From: Jackrogersella multiformis
Lineage: Eukaryota > Ascomycota > Sordariomycetes > Xylariales > Hypoxylaceae
Length of the DNA stretch: 64,000 nt
Direction: 5' to 3'
Assembly: GCA_902806575.1 (NCBI GenBank)
Contig: CADCXD010000008.1
Location: 496,001 to 560,000 of the forward strand
The position numbers and the translations under genes were made by a program. How positions within the stretch are numbered: the stretch's first letter is position 1; every line of letters starts with the position of its first letter. Positions 1 to 11,556 of this stretch are shown one piece after another. The notes under the pieces are model-generated. The model was not told the origin of the DNA. It ran no database searches and saw only the letters and a list, made by a program, of their open reading frames with translations.

Positions 1-1382
1 GCAGCGGCCCGCCGCGGTTGATACTTCGCGGCTCAGCTGGGCGACGTCCATCTTCTACTTCGGCATGCTGGGCGGGCTCTACCCGATGTCATATGCCCTG
101 CAGCGCTTCGAGACCGGGCGCGTGCTTGGCGGCGTTGTCGTGGTGTGGTCTTTGATCTGCATGCTCACGGCTGCCGTCACCTCGCACCAGGGCCTGTATG
201 CGCAGCGCTTCTTCCTGGGCTTTATCGAGAGCATCATCCCGACCGGGTTCATGTGCATCATCAGCGGCTACTACACGCAGCAGGAGCAGTCCCTGCGGCA
301 GAGCTGGTGGTTTTCTTCGACTGGGCTGTGGACGATCATAGGCGGTGCTCTCAACTATGGATTCGCCCAGATCACAGGCGGTGGTCTGCGCCGCTGGCAG
401 TATATATATCTCCTGGCCGGGTGTCTTACTTTTATATTTGGCCTCTTCTGCTTTTCCATACCGAGCTCGCCTGTGTTGGCGTGGTTCTTGACGAAGGACG
501 AGAAATTTGCGGCTGTGGAGCGGCTGCGATATGGTCAGACTGGGGTGCGCTGTACTAAGTTCAAGTGGTCTCAATTGAGGGAAGCCGTGCTTGACCTCAA
601 AATATGGCTGATAGCTATCATGATGGCCTCCGCTTACACCGTCAATGGCGCCGTGTCTGGCTTTGGTCCGCTGATCGTGTCGACATTTGGCTGGACTACG
701 CTAGAATCCATTGTCTTTCAGTTTCCACTTGGAGGCCTATGCTTGATCGTTATTCTACTGACAGGATGGCTTGGCTCGCGCTACCCCAACATTCGTATCC
801 TGATGCTGGTAATCTGCTGCCTTCCGGTAATCGCTGGTTGTGCCATTATCTGGAAGAGCGAGTGGACATATCATGCCGCAGCGCCTGTGGTGGGCTACAC
901 TATCACGGGCACGTTCGGCGGGGTGGTGAGCTTGATCATCACAATTGGGATGTCCAATGTTGCTGGACACACCAAGAAGAGCTTTACCTCGGCGACCATC
1001 TTCGTGGCGTATTGCGTTGGTAAGAAGCTCCAATGCACCGGGTTCTCAGTCTGACTACTAATGTGTACACAGCAGGAAACATCATTGGCCCTCAATTGAT
1101 CAAGAGTCAGACCAAAGTGTCTCATTACCCCGAACTGTGGCTTGGTCTCATCATATGGTTCGTATATGGTCCTGATTGAAAATATCCTCTTAGGCCATTA
1201 TGCTAAACTGTTGCCATAGCTATTGTATAACTATCTTAGCTTCCGTAACTCTTTTCGTGGTCCTGCGGCACGAGAATCGAAAGAAAGAGTCCACAGCGGT
1301 AGAGGATGAAGTTGAAAGAGCCAAGCTTGCTTTTCAGGATCTTACAGACAAGCAGAACCCATATTTTAGATATGTCATGTAA
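1..1382 (+). CDS. MFS allantoate/anion permease (Dal5-like), 5' truncated by window edge
   Basis: Plasma-membrane major facilitator of the anion:cation symporter (Dal5/TNA1-like) group, which takes up small organic anions such as allantoate, nicotinate or pantothenate. The reading frame is open from base 2, so the N-terminus lies outside the window. Visible are several hydrophobic helices, the family-typical stretch GHTKKS near 960-980, and after splicing AYCVAGNIIGPQ, which matches the conserved helix 10-11 region. I place introns at 1020-1072 (GTAAGA..ACAG) and 1158-1219 (GTTCGT..ATAG). The second join restores a hydrophobic last helix followed by RHENRKKE and the C-terminal FRYVM before TAA at 1380. 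The donor of intron 2 is weak but gives the best frame. Substrate cannot be told from sequence. Family call is firm, substrate unknown. Confidence 0.85.
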
Positions 1383-2719
1383 GTCGAAATTCGAGATATC
1401 CAATGTCCACCCTGTGACCAACATGCCATCGATTACTTTCATATTCAATCGCGACAGGTAGCCAAACTGCCAACTATTCCCAGACGTCGATTCCTCGACA
1501 TTTCATTCGGTGACTTCCAGTATCGACTTAGAACGAGTTCGAAATATACTCTTGAGGCGGCCGGAAAGCTTAGAAGATTTCGACTCGGTGCTCTCTGCTG
1601 AGCCCAAACTCATAAGGCTGCTCCTACGGCGTTCCACGGCTTCGGTAGCGGATATCTCGTTATGCACGACAGATTCGTCCCATGTTCCTAGGTGGCGGAG
1701 AGAGGTTGGTTAATCTGAAAGGTGCAATATATGGGAGAGATAGAGTCCATACGGATGTTTCCGGCCCCTCCAATTCCAAATGACCTAGGGCGCTCCTTGA
1801 CCATGACTGATGTAGCCGGCTTAGAGGTTGTGTTGCTGAGGTGCGAATATGTATGATTCTAGAGCTCTAGAGCGGATATCCTCCGCGATGCAGACGATTC
1901 TATCATGCGAGGACCTCGACTGTAAAACAGTTGCCTCTTAGAATAGCAGTTCACGGAAGAAACGACATTATAAATACATAGTTGGATGGCGTGCATTCAT
2001 ATGTATGTATTCTGAGTGGCATGATCTGCCATCGACTCGTCTCACTGACGACTCATTGCGCTTCTCGATGATAACTAAGTCGCCTTTCATTGGCTCCCCA
2101 CGATCGATCCTGCGTTCGCATATCTAGAACTAGAAGTTCATCGGTAGGAATGTCGTCATGTCCCGTGAAGGTAAAATGATTCAGGTAACGATCGATTGTT
2201 ATTTGGAGATAGCGGGACGGAGCCTACCTCACTCTCGCTGGTTTTCTAGGTACCTTAGGTACCTAGGGTAGTCTTTACGGATGCAAGAATTCACTAACAT
2301 CTTCAAGTACCTAGGTACCTGAAAGGTAGTCAAAGACATATTGTTTAAAGGAATTAATAGAATCGGTCATGATTTACCTACCTAGGTACCTAGGTAGGTA
2401 TTTCACATTTCACATGTTGAATGTCCTAGGATAGGACCCTACCAGGTTTTATAGGGCGTAATGGGTCTCTTTGCTAGGCAGTATAGTGGGTCAACTATAA
2501 TGCGCCGGGTGCACCTCCACTAATAGCTCTAGTATGCACAATGAGATGGATTATCCTTGGAAAAGATATTCGGGTAAATGCATATTACCTAGGTACTATT
2601 TAATTATTGACAGCTGTCGGGCTTTAGGCTTTTGTGGTTACCTACATCCTACACATATCTATCCTAGGTACATCAATTTCTAGCACACCTCTACCTAGAT
2701 AAGTAGGCCGACAACGACC
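1383..2719. other. Intergenic, TACCTAGGTA repeats, no gene seen
   Basis: AT-leaning spacer between the MFS gene and the RINT1 gene. A 67-codon frame at 1510-1713 has no recognisable family and no splice context, so I do not call it. The interval 2246-2401 contains a dense cluster of the window-wide TACCTAGGTA palindrome. The last 20 bases before the RINT1 start are unremarkable. Confidence 0.6.
2246..2401. repeat. Cluster of TACCTAGGTA palindromes
   Basis: Tandem and interspersed copies of the self-complementary decamer TACCTAGGTA and its half-unit extension GGTAGGTA occur at about 2246-2267, 2308-2320 and 2375-2401. The same element recurs in nearly every intergenic region of this window and is absent from the exons I traced. 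The function is unknown. Confidence 0.8.
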
Positions 2720-5247
2720 ATGGCTACAGATATATTGGCACACTCCTACTCGAAGGAACCCGATATTCGATTAGAGGACTACCTCGACGACAAGCTCCAG
2801 TCCACTACCGATTTCGAGAACCTCGATACTTTACTAACAAGCGTCGAAGTCCAGCGCAGTCAACTTCAGACGCAACTCGACCATGCCACCAGAGAGCTCC
2901 AGGATGCTCGTCGCGCCTCCCAAGATCGCCAGGGTGGGCTCGCCCGGTCGATAGAAGATTTCTACAAGCTCCAAGAGAGCATCGATGTGCGCTTGAAGAT
3001 AGTTACCGAGTCGAACGCTCCCGACGAAGCCATACGACGACTCGAACAACCTATGAAACAACTCCATAAGGTCGAGCTCGCTTACCAATATGTTTCGCTA
3101 CTACAAGATGTTGAGAACTTGAGGTTAGAGGCGCGGTATCATCTGCCTCAGAACCCCAAGGCCGCATTACATCCTTACTCGAGACTCAAGAAATTAAGTA
3201 TGCGACTGAGGGAACTACAACGAGTGGCAGACGAGGCTGCCACCCATCTAGTAAATTATGTCGAGGGGATTACGGAACTTCTCTGGGACGAGATGAAGAA
3301 TACTATGTCCCAAGAGCTGGAGGCTATCTTGAAGAAACGAAATTGGCCCCAGGGAGTCGACACGAGCGCCGAGATGGATGCCGAATGGCTACAAGGCATC
3401 GAGAAGCTTATAGATCTACAGGTGTCCGAGATCCTCTACTCCGACGGGGTGGTTACGTTATTGCCCTTCGAGGTGATGGCAAAGCCCTTCATCCAATGGT
3501 TCCAGTTCCAGTTCATGAGCAACAACGCGACAAGCAACCCCCAAGCATTCGGATCCTTTTGCATTCCTCAGTTCATGTCGCTCATTGACAAATGGGAAGG
3601 CTTCTTCCGAGATAACGTAGGTTACGTTCTGGCGTCTCGGTTCCACGAGACCAAAGTACGGGATTTGTCAATTTACATGGACCCTGCCTGCGCCCTGATC
3701 ACCGCGTTACTACCCGTGATGCGAGAGAAGATCAATGACATGGTTCAGCATGGACTACAGAATCCACAATTCTTAAGCAGTCTGATGGTACAGCTCATGG
3801 ACCTAGACGATGAGATACGCTCAAGATTCAACTATGACGGCGGCGATCCGGATCAAGGCTGGGCTGGTCTGACATCGGAGGTATTAGAAGAGCATTTTGA
3901 TGACTGGTTCAAGGCAGAGAAGGATTTTGCGCTTGAGCGCTATCATGTCATCATGAACTCCCTCGATGCTCGTAACATCGATTATGACTACAGCGGCGTC
4001 GGGAAAATGAAGCCCACTTTTGGCGCTGTGAGGGTGACCGACCTGCTCAAATCTGTCACATCTCAGTATGAGCGGGTCCGTAGATTCTCCCACAAACTCC
4101 GATTCCTCATCGATATCCAGCTTGATATATTAGATGATTATCATGACCGCTTCAAGGACTCCTTGGACACCTACTACACGATTAACTCAACCTTGGGACG
4201 CACTCTTCATGGATTGACAAAAGAACAAGCTGTTGCTTTGGAAGGTACGGGAGCATTCGAGACGCTCTGCAAGGTGCTAGGCAGCTCTGACCATGTCATT
4301 GCTACCCTGAAAGATTGGAGTAATGAAGAGGTAATTCCTGGTGAGCTACAAATATACAGCCATATCTTACTAATTCTACGCAGTTCTTTGTCACTCTATG
4401 GGAACAACTCCAATCGAGAGCTAAACGGACCAACGGCGATGGTAATATTGCTAGTGGAATGAGTTACGAGGATGTGAAAGATAGAACGTCATCAGATATT
4501 GGCTCAGACGGCGACAGTGGCATTTTGTTTGATGAGACTATCGCCGCATTTACTCATCGCCGGAAGACCGCTGAAGAATATATGGTCACGGCGTTGATCG
4601 ACTCTCATCAAAAAGCGTTCCGCCCCTACATAGCCAAGGCTCAATGGGCTACCATCCACGATAATACCCACGGTAAGTTTCTTGTACTACAGTTGCTCCC
4701 CGCCAACTTGCTGATTGCGTATAGTTGAAACTTCTCAGCTTTCTGTCACTCCTGAGCTAGATGAGCCTCTGAAGGTAACATTCACATTTAAGCTCCGTTT
4801 CCGGTATCGCTGCTGACATAATTCTAGATACTCAAGCGCAACCTGGCATTCCTCGCTGCTGCCCTGAGTACAGCAGTTTTCCGCCGAATATGGCGAGATT
4901 CTCTTGACAAGCTGCAAGATACACTCTGGACTAATGTCCTCATGGCACAGAACTTCACGACGCTCGGCGCCGCTCAGTTTGTGAGGGACCTAGAGGCTAT
5001 CGCTTCTCTCATAAACCGACACATTCCGGATGGCTCAGCCGCGCTGAGTACACTACACGACGGCTCCATGCTTTTAAGCTTGCCGTTGGAGGCCGAGGAC
5101 GGAACCGTATCTCTTCGAGAGGCTAGCGATCGTATCTTCACGAACAATACTGAAGCCAAGAAGCTCTTGACCGAGCTGGGCTTGGGGTCTCTTACCCCGG
5201 CAAATGCTAGGAAGATTCTACAAAGGCGAGTCGAGAATAGCGAATGA
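2720..5247 (+). CDS. TIP20: RINT1/TIP20-family ER tethering protein
   Basis: Subunit of the Dsl1/NRZ tethering complex that receives COPI vesicles at the endoplasmic reticulum. Four exons are joined at 2720-4330, 4384-4672, 4725-4774 and 4828-5247. The introns are 52-53 nt with good GT..AG ends and give a 789-residue protein, the usual length for ascomycete members. Residues about 30-110 form an acidic, heptad-rich coiled coil (QLQTQLDHATRELQDAR), followed by the RINT1_TIP1 domain with family-typical stretches such as EAIRRLEQPMKQLHKVEL, FNYDGGDPDQGW, NIDYDYSG and the terminal ASDRIFTNNTEAKKLL and ILQRRVENSE. The start is the ATG at 2720 in a good context (acgaccATGg). It is convergent with the mitochondrial carrier gene downstream, with only 237 bp between stop codons. 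Family assignment is confident, and the yeast symbol is used by homology only. Confidence 0.92.
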
Positions 5248-5484
5248 AAATTCTTGCATTTTGCCTTGCCACAGGCCCCTAGATCTATCGCAATTTGCGC
5301 CCCTATTGCTGGACCATATTCCACGTGTTGAATTGCTCTTTATTAAAAATCTATCCCCCCCGAGTCCCCTGATCTCAAGCATCTTTGGTTGAAGCCCAAC
5401 GCCTTTATGTTTCGTCCCACAAACCGGGTTTCCTAACTTTCCCCGCCGTAAACAGCTATGCCTGAATTTGCCCGGGCTCGCCGC

Positions 5485-6758
5485 TCAGCTCATGGCGCGC
5501 ATCGTGGCCTCGACCACGGCAAAGGTGCCCGCGCTCACGGGCATGGCCCTCAGCAGGGTGGGGGCGATGCCCTTCCAGAAGCCCCGCGCGCCCTCGGCCC
5601 GCCACGTCTGCGCGAAGCAGTCCCGCATGCTCTTGTACCGCATGCCGGCGCCGAAGCCGTCGGTCTGCATCTTGCTCTTGACGACGTCGAAGGGGTAGCT
5701 GGCCAGCCACAGGGCCTCGCCCGCCAGGCCGCCGTACAAAGCCACCTTGTAGCTGGGCACCTCGGACCGGCGCACGCGGTTGCGCGCCGCGTCCAGGTTC
5801 ATCAGGTACTCGAAGGCCAGGAACCACGTGCCGTACGCGAAGGCCTCGCGCCACACCGTCACGGCCTCCCCCCGGTACAGGCCCCGCAGCACGCCGGAGT
5901 GCGAGGACAGCTTGCGCACGCAGTCCAGGGGCCCCGAGTACAGCCGCGCGGCCCCGTGCGGCTGCGTCTGCAGCCGGATGCGCACGTGCTCGATGGGCCC
6001 CGAGATGACGGAGTTGGCGACGCCCGCGAAGGCGCCCGCGGCGAAGTACTGGCCGTAGCTTAGCTCCTTGGGCTTGGAGTCGGAGGTGGAGGCGAGGGGG
6101 TGCGACTTCGCGTTCTCGGACTCGAAGTAGCGCCGCGCGTACCCGAAGGCGCCGAACTGGATGGATACGCAGGCGCCGATGCCGACGAGCGGGGTCAGGG
6201 TGCCCTTGTAGAAGGCCAGCGCGCCCTCCTTGGCGTAGATGGAGCGAGCGGCGTCGAGGGCCGAGCTGTATGCCGTGCTGGTTTGCAGCCGCACTTTGAC
6301 TATGTCGAAGGGTTGGCCTAGGGGGGTGGGGGGTTGGTTAGTATGTGTGTGGTACTTGTAAATTTGAGGAAGGGTAGTAAATTTAGTGGATGACTAGAAG
6401 CATTTTTCGGTCTCATTGTATTTCTTTCCTTGCCCCTTCTTTAAAGGTCTCGTTGGTTTCAAAAACGTTTCTTTCTTTTGATGTGAGTGATTTTGGGTGT
6501 TCCACTCATTCTAGTCCGGAGTTTTGTTATGATGTCGAGACACGGATGGTTCGCGCAGAACACAGTGCCATCCATAACAAGCAACCGAAATATTAAAAAA
6601 GGAGAGAGAAAAAAAGGATGAAGCAGCTCGAGACAACAGAGACCAGTCATCTTACCTATCAGAACCTGTGCGACTCCTCCAGCAGCTCCGGCAAACAAAT
6701 CCTTCACTGTGTCCAGGGCGCCGCCTTTGGTATCGAGGTCTTGGGCAGCGTCCCCCAT
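5485..6758 (-). CDS. YMC1: Mitochondrial carrier (SLC25), YMC1/YMC2-like
   Basis: Inner mitochondrial membrane solute carrier. Two exons (complement of 6656-6758 and 5485-6317) encode 311 residues, a standard carrier length. The intron at 6318-6655 is 338 nt, long for this window, with a GTAAGA donor and CTAG acceptor, and it completes a Gly codon. All three carrier signatures are present after splicing: PFDIVKVRLQ, PIEHVRIRLQ and PFDVVKSKMQ. Three repeats of about 100 residues follow, with GGVAQVLIGQ in the first helix as in the yeast YMC proteins (implicated in glycine and other amino-acid related transport). Exon 2 is much richer in GC (third positions largely G/C) than flanking spacer, as expected for an expressed gene. 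The exact substrate is inferred from family resemblance. An ornithine or carnitine carrier is the main alternative. Confidence 0.9.
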
Positions 6759-8012
6759 CGTCCCCCGCGCTTCGATTCAATTGGCTCCGAAGGCGATAAC
6801 TAACTATCACACACTCACACACACGCACATAGACACACCCTTTAACGTCCTGCCCTTTTTCGATCTCCAGACCGCGGATCTCTCGAATATCGCAAAGCCA
6901 ATTGCAATTGGGATTTTTTAGTTCCAGGCCAACCACGCGGAAACCAGTCGCTTGTTATATCAGGTCGAAGCTGAACTGCAGACTCGTTATGGGTTGAGGT
7001 TTCGCCGATATAGGAGATGAGGCGGACGGTGAACGGAAAACGGTAAAATGAAAAAAAAGACGTGGATAATATCGGTTTGGTCCTTATCGGCGAACCCAAG
7101 GTCAATTATCGCTGTCGTGGTGGGGCGCGGAGTATTTATCGATAGCTACAACAGGATGACGCGATTCGTAAAAGTACCTAGGTACTTTGGTATTCTTATA
7201 TAGGTGTTTTAACCCTTTTAACCTATGTGAGTTAATAACGTTTAATTGTTAATTCCGGACCGCCAGCTCTATATGCATAGATGACTTTTGCATAAATGAT
7301 ATATCTATCTATCTTCACCAGATATCACTTACAGGTTTACTGCTCTGGATAATAATATGAGATAATAATTATTTTATTATTGGTTCTGCATATGTAAATA
7401 TAAACACACCTCATGTATACCTACCTAGGTAGATAGCTAGATCAATACCTATGATGGCAATGGACCATTCCATCATTCCACCATCACTTCCTTTCCCTAC
7501 TTACTACCTATGTAATGTAGGTAGGTTAGGTACATGCATTAATATGATGGATCTTAAACAAATTCCCTTCAGCCCTTCTTTTGTTATACCTCTCCCCCAT
7601 TTGTGCCCAACCAAACAGGCATCCAAGGTTCAGGTAAGGTACCTACAAGCCGATTACCTACCTAGGTAGGTATATCTCAGGCTATCTGCCAGGTACCGGT
7701 ACCTACAAGGTACCTACCTAGGTACCTAGGGTAGGGATGTAGGTATTAGGTAGGTACCTAGGTACGCAGGCAGATACCTTGTTTGATCGGATAATAATTA
7801 GACTACCTAGGTAGGTCAACCATAAATAAATAACTCCCATAAATACCTACCTAGACCTACATACCGGTAGACGGGTAGGTCCTAACCTACCTGGCAGCAA
7901 AGAAACTAGGAACTAAGTAAGTCACGTTTACCCGGTATCTATTAACACTACCTATTACTCAGACATATTTCAGTTGACAGTATTGACCTCCTCGGACTCG
8001 ATAACCGCCATC
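6759..8012. other. Divergent promoter region between carrier and RNase H genes
   Basis: The spacer separates two divergently transcribed genes and so holds both promoters. Bases 7160-7960 are AT-rich and contain many TACCTAGGTA-type elements, densest at 7640-7770. No coding frame here resembles a known family. Confidence 0.6.
7500..7880. repeat. Dense TACCTAGGTA/GGTAGGTA element cluster
   Basis: At least six copies of the CCTAGG-centred palindrome with GGTAGGTA extensions lie in about 380 bases, for example near 7657-7673, 7711-7731, 7751-7765 and 7803-7816. They sit directly upstream of the RNase H gene. Confidence 0.75.
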
Positions 8013-8579
8013 ATGGTATACATCATGGAGTTTTTCGTCGATGGTGGCTGCCGAGGCAACGGCCAGCCCGGCGCCGTCGGAGCTGCTGCCGCCTGTCTCA
8101 TGTTTCCCAGCCACCGTCTCTACTGGACTAGAACAAGATCATTAGAATCCTCCTCCTCTTTTCCCGCCTCCAACCAAAGAGCCGAGATTCTAGCTATCAT
8201 CATCGCTCTCGAGTGGGCGATAGAGAAATATGGCGAGCTGGACTCCAACCCGAGCTTGGCCGTCACCATTCATTCCGATTCCAGATACGCTATCGGATGC
8301 ATGGATGAATGGATCTACAAATGGTCTCGAAACGGATGGCTGAATGCCAGAAGAGAGCCGGTCGCAAATAAAGACATCATCCAAGAAGCTTCCGATCTAG
8401 ACGACCGCGTCCAGGAACTGGGCACCGTCAAGTACGTCTATGTCCCGAGAGAAGACAACGAGAATGCCGACGATGCCTGTAATAAGGCTCTCGACAAGCA
8501 GCAAGAACGCCAAAGAACGTCGTCTTACGGTTACAATAGCCCATCTTCCGGCTCCTCTTCTAGCGACTACGGTTATTAG
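8013..8579 (+). CDS. RNase H-like domain protein (type 1 fold), 188 aa
   Basis: Endonuclease-type fold that cleaves RNA in RNA:DNA hybrids. The single-exon frame from ATG 8013 (context cgccatcATGg) encodes 188 residues. The four acidic catalytic positions of the RNase HI fold can be placed: D10 in FFVDGG, E58 in SNQRAE, D89 in IHSDSRY and D153 in ENADD. The segment before the last Asp (VPREDNEN) lacks the GH-containing loop of classical RNase HI, as in many short fungal paralogues. No hybrid-binding domain precedes the catalytic core. The C-terminus is a short Ser/Tyr/Gly-rich tail (SSGSSSSDYGY). The protein may be a nuclear housekeeping enzyme or an accessory RNase H paralogue. The lack of reverse-transcriptase sequence nearby argues against a transposon origin. 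Confidence 0.85.
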   Translation: MVYIMEFFVDGGCRGNGQPGAVGAAAACLMFPSHRLYWTRTRSLESSSSFPASNQRAEILAIIIALEWAIEKYGELDSNPSLAVTIHSDSRYAIGCMDEWIYKWSRNGWLNARREPVANKDIIQEASDLDDRVQELGTVKYVYVPREDNENADDACNKALDKQQERQRTSSYGYNSPSSGSSSSDYGY

Positions 8580-9356
8580 TGCTAGCCGACGTGGTCCGTT
8601 TCAATGAAGCTCGATCTAGAAATTGTCGGTGATCGTTCCTCTGACACATACACCCATTCTGGAGATTGGAGTTTTGATATCCGTGCCATAGCATAGCTAG
8701 AGGCCAGCGATAGCATGTGTTCCCGGTACATCCTTATCTTATGAGGGGCGACTTTGTAGAAAATGTGGTTGGGAAAGGGGAGATGATTATTTCTTGTTTG
8801 ATACACACCCTGTGAACTGTACGGTACTTATTAATGATACTATGAGGCGATGTAGTTGGAGCAGCCGATCGTGATGTTTAGAAATCTGTATTTGCCATTA
8901 AGACAATACTCTCGTTGTGCCCAATCAGAGAACGAGTTTAATATGTTGTGGTTTCTGTAGCTAGGTGGAAATCATATATAACCTCTGTCTAAGTAGAGCA
9001 CAGAGGTTAGCCGCTATAAACTCATTCTCCGCTAGCCTACTACGAATCTCACTGTGATGGTCTGATTGGATGATCTTCAATAGCCCGACCTAGTCTCTCC
9101 TATCAAATGCGATACTTCACACACATCTTATGGTACATGGCGTAGGATGCACTTGTGCGATATTAGGCATAGCCGCTTTTGTCAACATTTTCTAAAGAGC
9201 CTCACCCTGACTCATAGGTATTGGAAGCACATCGTATCACTGGAGACTTTCTTCCTCCTTTTCTATCGATACTATTTTTTTTTCGTAGGTCAAGACCACG
9301 TCCAACATCCAACTCGGTTGGACCGCGCGTCTGGGTCATACGCTTTAGGCTATCAA
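8580..9356. other. Intergenic / possible 5' leader
   Basis: No gene recognised. A frame starting at ATG 9147 runs into the next gene, but its first 70 codons are low-information. A pyrimidine tract ending ..TTTTTTTTCGTAG at about 9287 looks like an intron acceptor, so 9147-9290 may be 5' UTR with an intron rather than protein. Confidence 0.45.
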
Positions 9357-10213
9357 ATGGACCCCCAGAAGGTATTCAACATCCTTCCGTTTGCTCATGA
9401 CTTCCATCCCACGTTCGCGGACGCCGAAAGCGCACGCATTGCCCTGGAGCACAGAGTGCCGCCCGAACTTGCAATTCAGATCGTCGCCCTTGGCTACAGC
9501 CCATGGCTCGTGAAGCGCAGAGTTGGAAGACGAGTGTACCGTGCCCAGGTCGCAATATCTGGGACGGACGCCGGCGTCGCGGGTTTGTATCTCAGCACTG
9601 ATCCCATTCCCGTTATTGACGGACGGGGGTCAGACCGCAACGCATCATCTTCCAGACGAGGGCAGCGGATAAAAGATGGGCTGACAACGGCGGCCATGGT
9701 ACCTTCCACAACAGCCACACTTGGTTCGATGCCAGCATTCTACGTCCTATCCCTATGGACGCGGATGCGAGCTATCGGGCGGTGGCACTTGAAAATCAGC
9801 TACAGGATATTATTTGGTGGGATCCTAGATCTGCGAGGAGCGATCTAAGGAACGCAGGATGGGATTTCGTAGAGATGGAGAATGGGGATGTAACATGGAG
9901 GGTATGCAACAACACTACAGCATCGAGAACGCCTCGTAATTATAGCGTTGAATGGAGGAGAGGCGTTAGAACCGAGGTCGATGACGAGAGGGCGAAGGGG
10001 CTGGGCGAGGGCTTCCTAGAGCTGCTGCAACCGGGATGTATCGTTGTACTCTGGGCGAGGGCTGAGGTACGTTTATTCTCTCCGTAGAGCATCGATGTTT
10101 GATGTATTCGCTGAACTGAATTGCAGGACAGACTCTGGGACAATAAAGTGAGAGCGGCGAGTATTGAAATCGAGTATGAGCAGCTGCAAGGAGCTTGCAA
10201 TTACCCCCAATGA
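9357..10213 (+). pseudogene. Conserved ascomycete hypothetical protein with a 1-nt frameshift
   Basis: I recognise the general look of a family of uncharacterised ascomycete proteins but no function. The first frame runs from ATG 9357 (MDPQKVFNILPFAHDF) through PPELAIQIVALGYSP to VIDGRG. At a run of five G (9625-9629) the coherent sequence moves to another frame (RIIFQTRAADKRWADNGG, then HNSHTWFDASILRP), consistent with loss of one base. That frame continues to 10066, where a clean 60-nt intron (10067-10126, GTACGT..TTGCAG) joins ARAE to DRLWDNK and the stop at 10211. No splice pair could explain the frame change near 9625. It may be a recent pseudogene or a sequencing error in the homopolymer. 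The rest of the gene, including its intron, looks unmutated. Confidence 0.6.
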
Positions 10214-10419
10214 CCAATCTCGCTACAACGGAGTGCTGAAGGCGTCTCATTAACATATATTGTAATGCCGTGACACTTAAGGGAGCTTAAGCAGGTGGTT
10301 TTATGTTTTGATGCATCTACGGCCATTTCATTTGTAACATTCGGGAAAAGCTAGTGTGGATTGTGGATTTGGTAGACTAAGATATTATGAGGTTGCATTT
10401 GAAATCTTAGGTTAGATCA

Positions 10420-11556
10420 CTACGTTACCATGAATATGAAGGAGGCCATGGCAGCTAAGATTACGTGACTCCTAAAGTATTCAACAGCTCCAGCACTTCC
10501 CTCTTGCGACGCTGTAGGTAAGGCGGTAGAGCCTGAATTGGTGGCTCCCGGAATAAGTGTAGAAGTCCCCGTCAAACGTGTAGAACTAGAAATAGAACTA
10601 GAACTAGAACGAGAACTCGTAGGCACTGACGCCGTAGATGTAGTCAAAACTGTCGCCGTCGAAGTAGAGTTCGCACTCACGGAGGTAGTCACCGTTACAA
10701 CGACACTACTCTCCGCCACCGAAGTAGAACTGGGGGTTGGCGTCGTGGTTTCGCCCAGCATCGACTTGACCCAATCTCCCGCGGCATCGGAATACACATC
10801 GAAGTAATCTAGATGGTGCTGAGTGTTATAAGTCCGCTCGCCATCGCCCCGCGCGCAAATCGGGTCATCGCCCTGGCACCAATCGCGCAGAACGCCGGCG
10901 AAGTTTTGCAGACCCGCTAGGAGCTGGCCGGATCGCGGAAACAAGCCATCGATAGATGCGCCAGGGAGCGTGTTATACGACTGGCCAGCGGTATGCCGGA
11001 CATCGCCGAAGAGAAGGGCTGCGGCAACTATACCCCACATACGGTGGTTAGAAACGGGGGACTCTTTCCAACTTCGGAATCAAGACTCACTCTTATTCCC
11101 CGGCGCTGAATCCGGGTCCAATCCCGGAGCTGCGGGCGTCTTGCAATCCTGAAAGAAAGCGCCTCCACCCCCACCAAGGATATCACCCAGGACGTGCGCG
11201 CCTTGAGAGTAACCGCTAACCACCAGCTTCGTATCGGGGCACTTCTTATTGTAGGCGGTTATCTGGGCGACCCCAGCTTTGCGACCGGCTTCCACGGCGA
11301 GGCAATACTCGACCTGGAGGGCATTGTCGAAGGCCACGTCCTCGTAGTCGCAGCTGTCGAGCCCCGAGCAGATGGCTCGCACGAGCTTGCCCTGGCGCCC
11401 GGGGTACGGCTCGTTGTTCCCTCGGGATAGGAAGACGTGCACGTCGGTGCAGGTGCCCGCCCCCGTCTCCTGCGCGGTGACGAGCGCCAAGAAGAACACG
11501 GAGGCCGACATTAGAGCCATGCAGCTAATGCTGATGCTGGGAATCGCGAACGTCAT
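10420..11556 (-). CDS. Cutinase/acetylxylan esterase (CE5) with Ser/Thr stalk and GPI-like tail
   Basis: Secreted serine esterase of the cutinase family, acting on cutin or acetylated xylan at the cell surface. Exons are the complement of 11091-11556 and 10420-11027. The 63-nt intron 11028-11090 (GTGAGT..TATAG) rejoins NK to IAAALLFGD. The product has 357 residues: a signal peptide of about 29 residues, then the catalytic domain with nucleophile Ser about 117 in VSGYSQG, the acid in DDPICARG (about 210), and His about 226 in HHLDYF. Conserved Cys residues suit disulphides. From about residue 245 the chain is a Ser/Thr-rich spacer, ending in a hydrophobic stretch (VILAAMASFIFMVT) typical of a GPI-anchor signal. 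The ATG at 11556 is the first in frame. An ATG 12 codons later is an alternative start. Cutin versus xylan preference cannot be decided. Confidence 0.88.
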
